Shown piece by piece: positions 60,121 to 64,000 of a stretch of 64,000 nt of DNA. The stretch covers positions 18,894,022 to 18,958,021 of the forward strand of contig OY756967.1 in the NCBI GenBank assembly GCA_963580455.1, given 5' to 3'. This stretch comes from Euonymus europaeus (taxonomy: Eukaryota; Streptophyta; Magnoliopsida; Celastrales; Celastraceae). The notes under the pieces were generated by a model, which made no database searches, was not told where the DNA came from, and saw nothing but the letters and a program-made list of their open reading frames with translations. The stretch's first letter is position 1. Each line of letters starts with the position of its first letter. The translations under genes and the position numbers were made by a program.

Positions 60121-60920
60121 TAATCTATAATTGGGCTGCTGCAACTAATGCTTAGCCGACACATTCTAATCTTTATAATCCGCATGTTACTGCTAATGCT
60201 TGTTGTCTTGGATGTGGTGCTCATTGGGAGGATGTGGAGCACATATTTAGAAAATGTTCTGTTGCGCAATCTTTGTGGAAAACGATGGCGCCTCGTGCAG
60301 CCTAGCCTATGCGATGGGGAGGGGCTTATTATTTGTAGATTGGATGGATTGGCTGAGGTGCTTCGGATTGGGTCCAGTTATGTACAAGCTCTTTTTTGGC
60401 ACTGTATTGTGGGTGTTGTGGAGTACCAGAAATACTCATATTCATGCAGGTGTGCAGGTGGGCACGGATGAGTTGGTGAATAAGGTGGAAAGCTTTGTAG
60501 TTGAGTTCTTGGTTTGTCGGGTTCGTCCGCAGTTTTCTGTGGATGGGTCTGGGGAGTGTGGATGGGTGATGTTGATGGTGCTCTATTTGTGGATGAGGAT
60601 GTGATTGGTGTGGGGACTGTATCGCGTGATGCTGAAGGAAGTCCATTGCTTTGTTTATCCAAGAAGCGAAGGAGGCTTGTTGATCCAACTTATGCCGAGC
60701 TTATCTCTGTGACCTGCTCTTTGCATTGTCTTGCTTCCAAGGGTTTTAGACTAGGTTTGTTCTTGAGGTGGATTCAGCCAATGTCGTCCATGCTTTGGCA
60801 TCGAATGATTACTTGGATTCTAGGATGAGCAATTTTGGAAGGGAGGCAATCTAATAAGGGGACTATTCAATGTCGGGCAATGCAGTTGTCTGAGTAGTTG
60901 CATTTGCTATTTAATGAGTC
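60121..60920 (+). mobile_element. LINE 3' relic with zf-RVT and RNase H traces
   Basis: On the plus strand, across frameshifts, it reads ACCLGCGAHWEDVEHIFRKC, SVAQSLWKTM (a zf-RVT zinc-finger segment), then WVLWSTRNTHIHAG, then a degenerate RNase H part (DVDGALFVDEDVIGVGTVSR, CLSKKRRRLVDPTYAELISV). An A-rich end follows near 60935. No intact domain is left; reverse transcriptase is absent. It is opposite in orientation to the LINEs at 15-18 kb and differs from them in sequence. Confidence 0.75.
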
Positions 60921-61249
60921 TTGTTTTTCTCAACAAAAAAAATATATATCAGTATCCAAAACCCTAGATTAGTAAATGGCCCAAATTGAAATAAAATTAA
61001 AATCAAACAATGAATAGATCGAATAAAACAAAATCATTCCAGAATATATGGAATCTGATGAAGATACATTCCCATACAACATGGAAGGCTCATCCCTTCT
61101 CTTGTAAAAGCACTTTCTATCAATCTGAGGTAATGTACATTCTCGAAAAGGATTCATATTCAAGTATCAAGGCCCAACATTATTGTGCCATCCTATATCG
61201 GTAAACACTTCCAGTATTTTGGCAGATCACAACATGCATAGATGGACTA
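60921..61249. other. 3' flank of the P4-ATPase gene
   Basis: Probably 3' UTR and poly(A) region of the minus-strand gene. No other feature is seen. Confidence 0.45.
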
Positions 61250-64000
61250 TTATCTTCCACTTCCAAGAATTACTTCAGGATATCGCTTCCTTTCCTTTAT
61301 GCAAACAAGTACTTTTGTCAAACGATCTCTAATACCATCAAAGACTGTTGGCTGTGGTGATCTCTGATGACCATTGTGTCGTAACTCCAAATCGTTTGAT
61401 TGCCCCTCACCGCTTATCTTCTGTACTATCTGATAGTACATAGGAAAGAACCGTATTTGAATTGCCGCATATGAGAAGTATGGGACGAGGGTTGAGATTA
61501 CCACAAAAAGTGAGACAAGCCAATAAGAAGGAGCTGGTGCAAGGGCTTCAACAAAAACCATGTAAGCATCTTTAGAGGAGGTGGGGGAAATGGCTCCATA
61601 TATCAAGAGAAATAGGTACCATACGGCAATTGAACCCCAAACAATAAAATGTTGTATTTTGGTGAAGTAGCTAATGTAGAGTGCCATCTGCAAGTTCACA
61701 ACCCAGACAACGCATGTATACATAGTCGCGCCAAAAACATCCCTCCCAGCAGTGTTCCCATCACTATTGAACGCCTGGTGCTCTAGTGCTTTTGCACAGA
61801 AAAAGAAAATGATGACAGCACTGTAAAGTGCATTGAAGAACCAGCCCAGTATTCGGCGCCAGCCAAAGAGTATATCTTGAACTCCATCTTGATATAACCG
61901 AGGAAACTGACACATCAAACAGTCAACCATTCAATAATCATCAGTAAAGTATTGGCTATAAAAACTCGAGAAAACAAAAAGGAAGAATAGGGGTTTGGCC
62001 GGGATGGAATTTTTAAGGAAAAAAGCCACCACCTTGATGAAAGTAACATATTAAGGTTCAGTTCAGCATTGCTGATTTTCACTTGTTTTTTTTTATTATT
62101 GCCTTGATGAAAATAGCATAAAATAAATATAAGAAGGTAAAAATAAGGAAATGCCAAAACTCGATAAATCCCAAACGAAGGAAAGGGAATTACCGAAATA
62201 TTCATTCATACGACTGAGAGAGCATAAACCATTTTAATTTTTAACATACAACTGCCAATAGTTACCATGCAACAAAACAATCATGAGTTATCATGCAATA
62301 ATTTAAGTATGTGTTTTATGCTAGAGAGGGTACCTTCAGACATAGTTGTGCAGATACATCCTGGTCAAGAATTCCCAACGCAGTCACTGGAAATGACGTA
62401 AACAAGATACTATAGAAAGTCAAGTAATAATCATTGTATGCAGTTTGTCCCGAGAATGATGTATATGCCTCGTATAAGAAGAGAGTGAAGCCAAATAAGA
62501 TGTTCTTGTAAAAGAAGTAGCAGATCTGCGAACAAAAGAATAAAGAAACCAGTCAATGACCTTGCAGAGGTTCAAACTCACGCATAAAAGAAAAGTCTAG
62601 CTATTTCATTAACCCTAAACTCTAAGTTTAAGAAAAAAATATAATCCATCAAAAAAACTGATAAGGAAAAACATGCATCTCAAACTTATGAGGCCTTACC
62701 ATCGATGAAATTCTCCTGTAAGACCAATGCCCATGCACAAGTAGCAAACGCTCCAAATATTGAAACTGGGCGATTGCAACATCACTTGACATGACTGCCT
62801 GCATTGATCACAAAAAAGGAGCTTATAGCATAGTGAAACATAGGGCAATAACAATGATTTAAAAAAAAATGTAAAATGACTAGTGTAGCAAAAAGGACCT
62901 GCATTCCTTCAACACCGCTGATTCCAATCCCAATGTCCGCTTCTTGCAGCATTCCCACGTCATTGGCACCATCACCAATTGCAAGTGTTGTTTTCCTGGT
63001 TTTTGTTTTGACTAGCTTTGTAACCTAAGTTTCAGTTTGATCATTTACAAAATCATTTTCCCAAACAAAGAAAAACTTTAGAAATAAAGGGAAGAACTTC
63101 TTTTTGGACTGAATTGGGAAAAAAAACTCCCAGAATAATAGGAACTCACCAGTGCCTTCTGCTTGGGTGATGAGCGGCAGCAAATAACTGATGCACAACC
63201 AACAGCAAGTTCAAAGAACATTTTCTCCATATCTTCCCCAAGGGCATAAGCAAGTGATTTGCCATCAATGATCAAGGCAAATTCTTTAGAACTTCCACTT
63301 GATGCATTCAGCATAGCCTTTCCTTTGGTAATCTGATGAAGGACACTTTCCTTCGATGCCTGAAGGATAAATTAGTATATTAAATCAACATTGTATTCAA
63401 AAAAAAAAAAAAGTAGAACACTTTAATCTAACCACACCATGGAAAAACGAAAAACTTGTCAAGACATCATTTACTTAAATCATTTGATACCATCATTGGC
63501 ACAAAGAAAATAAAGTTACATTCACAAAGATATATAAGCAAGCTTGATTTTAAGTAAGAAGATAGCCCATCATGGTTTATGGGTGAATATCTGAATCTGG
63601 AAAGAGATTTACATGTCAAGAAATTTTTCTGGCCTCAGTAATATTGAAGCCGTGGCTTGACTTTTGATGGGCATGTTATTTTCAGAGTTTGCACATTGGA
63701 AAGTACAATTTTAGCAACTTTTATTGGAAGCTAACTCTTATTTGATCTGGAGAAAAATTGATGTACATGTGTTGGAGAAAGCAGATTGAATTTTCTTTGT
63801 CCATGTTTTTTTTCATATTTCAACCTTACTCTTCCTAAAGAATTTGGACGAAGTATAATGAGGAAAACAAATCTAAAATTTAAAAATAAAAATATCATTA
63901 CCTTGATGATGGCATCCTTGTCTCCGACTTTTTCCAAAACCTGGATTTCAGGACTCTCCAGAATTATTATGATCTGCTCCATTCCTTGCCTAAGCAAACT
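61250..64000 (-). CDS. P4-type ATPase (phospholipid flippase, ALA family), C-terminal part; 5' end off window
   Basis: P4-ATPases flip aminophospholipids and other lipids to the cytosolic leaflet of Golgi, endosome and plasma membranes, with a CDC50/ALIS partner. Minus-strand exons: 64000-63902 (partial), 63359-63150, 63024-62899, 62798-62700, 62525-62334 and 61906-61250. Motifs in order: [30 protein letters not shown], the P-domain hinge [47 protein letters not shown], then the C-terminal membrane segments starting [12 protein letters not shown] and ending with the regulatory tail GSGR. The tail region [12 protein letters not shown] and [20 protein letters not shown] matches Arabidopsis ALA9-ALA12. 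The frame is intact. Which ALA it is cannot be told without the N-terminal half. Confidence 0.93.

Noticed and set aside
1..64000. CRISPR arrays, operons or a bacterial-type gene system
   Set aside because: Everything readable is spliced plant nuclear genes, their relics and plant transposons; the only regularly spaced repeats are the tandem repeats listed.

Overview
The window is nuclear DNA of a flowering plant, most likely a eudicot. It has AT-rich intergenic DNA, many short exons with GT-AG introns, plant-only families (DUF1262, an OCTOPUS/DUF740-type protein, a two-domain THG1/ICARUS1, FBD-type F-box relics) and typical plant transposons (hAT, MULE-type MITE, LINE, SINE-like pieces). I cannot name the genus from sequence alone. 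No prokaryotic, organellar or viral block was seen.

Layout. 1-3479 (-): coatomer beta subunit, cut by the left edge, with an apparent 1-bp frameshift. 3480-5570: its probable leader intron, then an 819-bp hAT element with a perfect 8-bp target-site duplication. 5.7-8.9 kb: repeat-rich DNA with a ~455-bp tandem array. 8.9-22.2 kb: a graveyard of F-box/FBD relics, a dead serine carboxypeptidase-like gene, two LINE remnants on the minus strand, and a hAT-transposase relic that itself carries a 449-bp hAT MITE. 23.3-31 kb (+): AAPT1, the last enzyme of the CDP-choline/CDP-ethanolamine pathway, with 18 coding exons including a 10-nt micro-exon; part of its exon 10 is triplicated, and one intron holds a 729-bp MULE-type MITE. 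31.5-33.96 kb (-): a convergent gene for a probable plastid multi-pass membrane protein. 37.05-38.2 kb (+): OCTOPUS/DUF740-type protein. 40.3-41.56 kb (+): DUF1262 protein. 43.77-51.5 kb (+): tandem-domain tRNA-His guanylyltransferase (ICARUS1-like), whose two halves have identical exon lengths. 52.95-56.39 kb (+): HDDC2-type HD-domain 5'-nucleotidase. 57.64-58.09 kb (+): small Cys-rich membrane protein. 59.02-59.5 kb (+): four-EF-hand calmodulin-like protein. 60.1-60.9 kb: LINE relic. 61.25-64 kb (-): C-terminal part of a P4-ATPase lipid flippase, cut by the right edge.

The genes do not form an operon or an obvious pathway cluster. Three concern membranes (COPI coat, AAPT1, P4-ATPase), but this looks like coincidental neighbourhood. 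No clearly new multi-gene system was found. The most interesting items are the triplicated exon 10 start in AAPT1, with two in-frame decoy copies that each end in TAG, and the exact exon-for-exon internal duplication in the ICARUS1-like gene. Next come the beta-COP frameshift and the nested or precisely bounded transposons.
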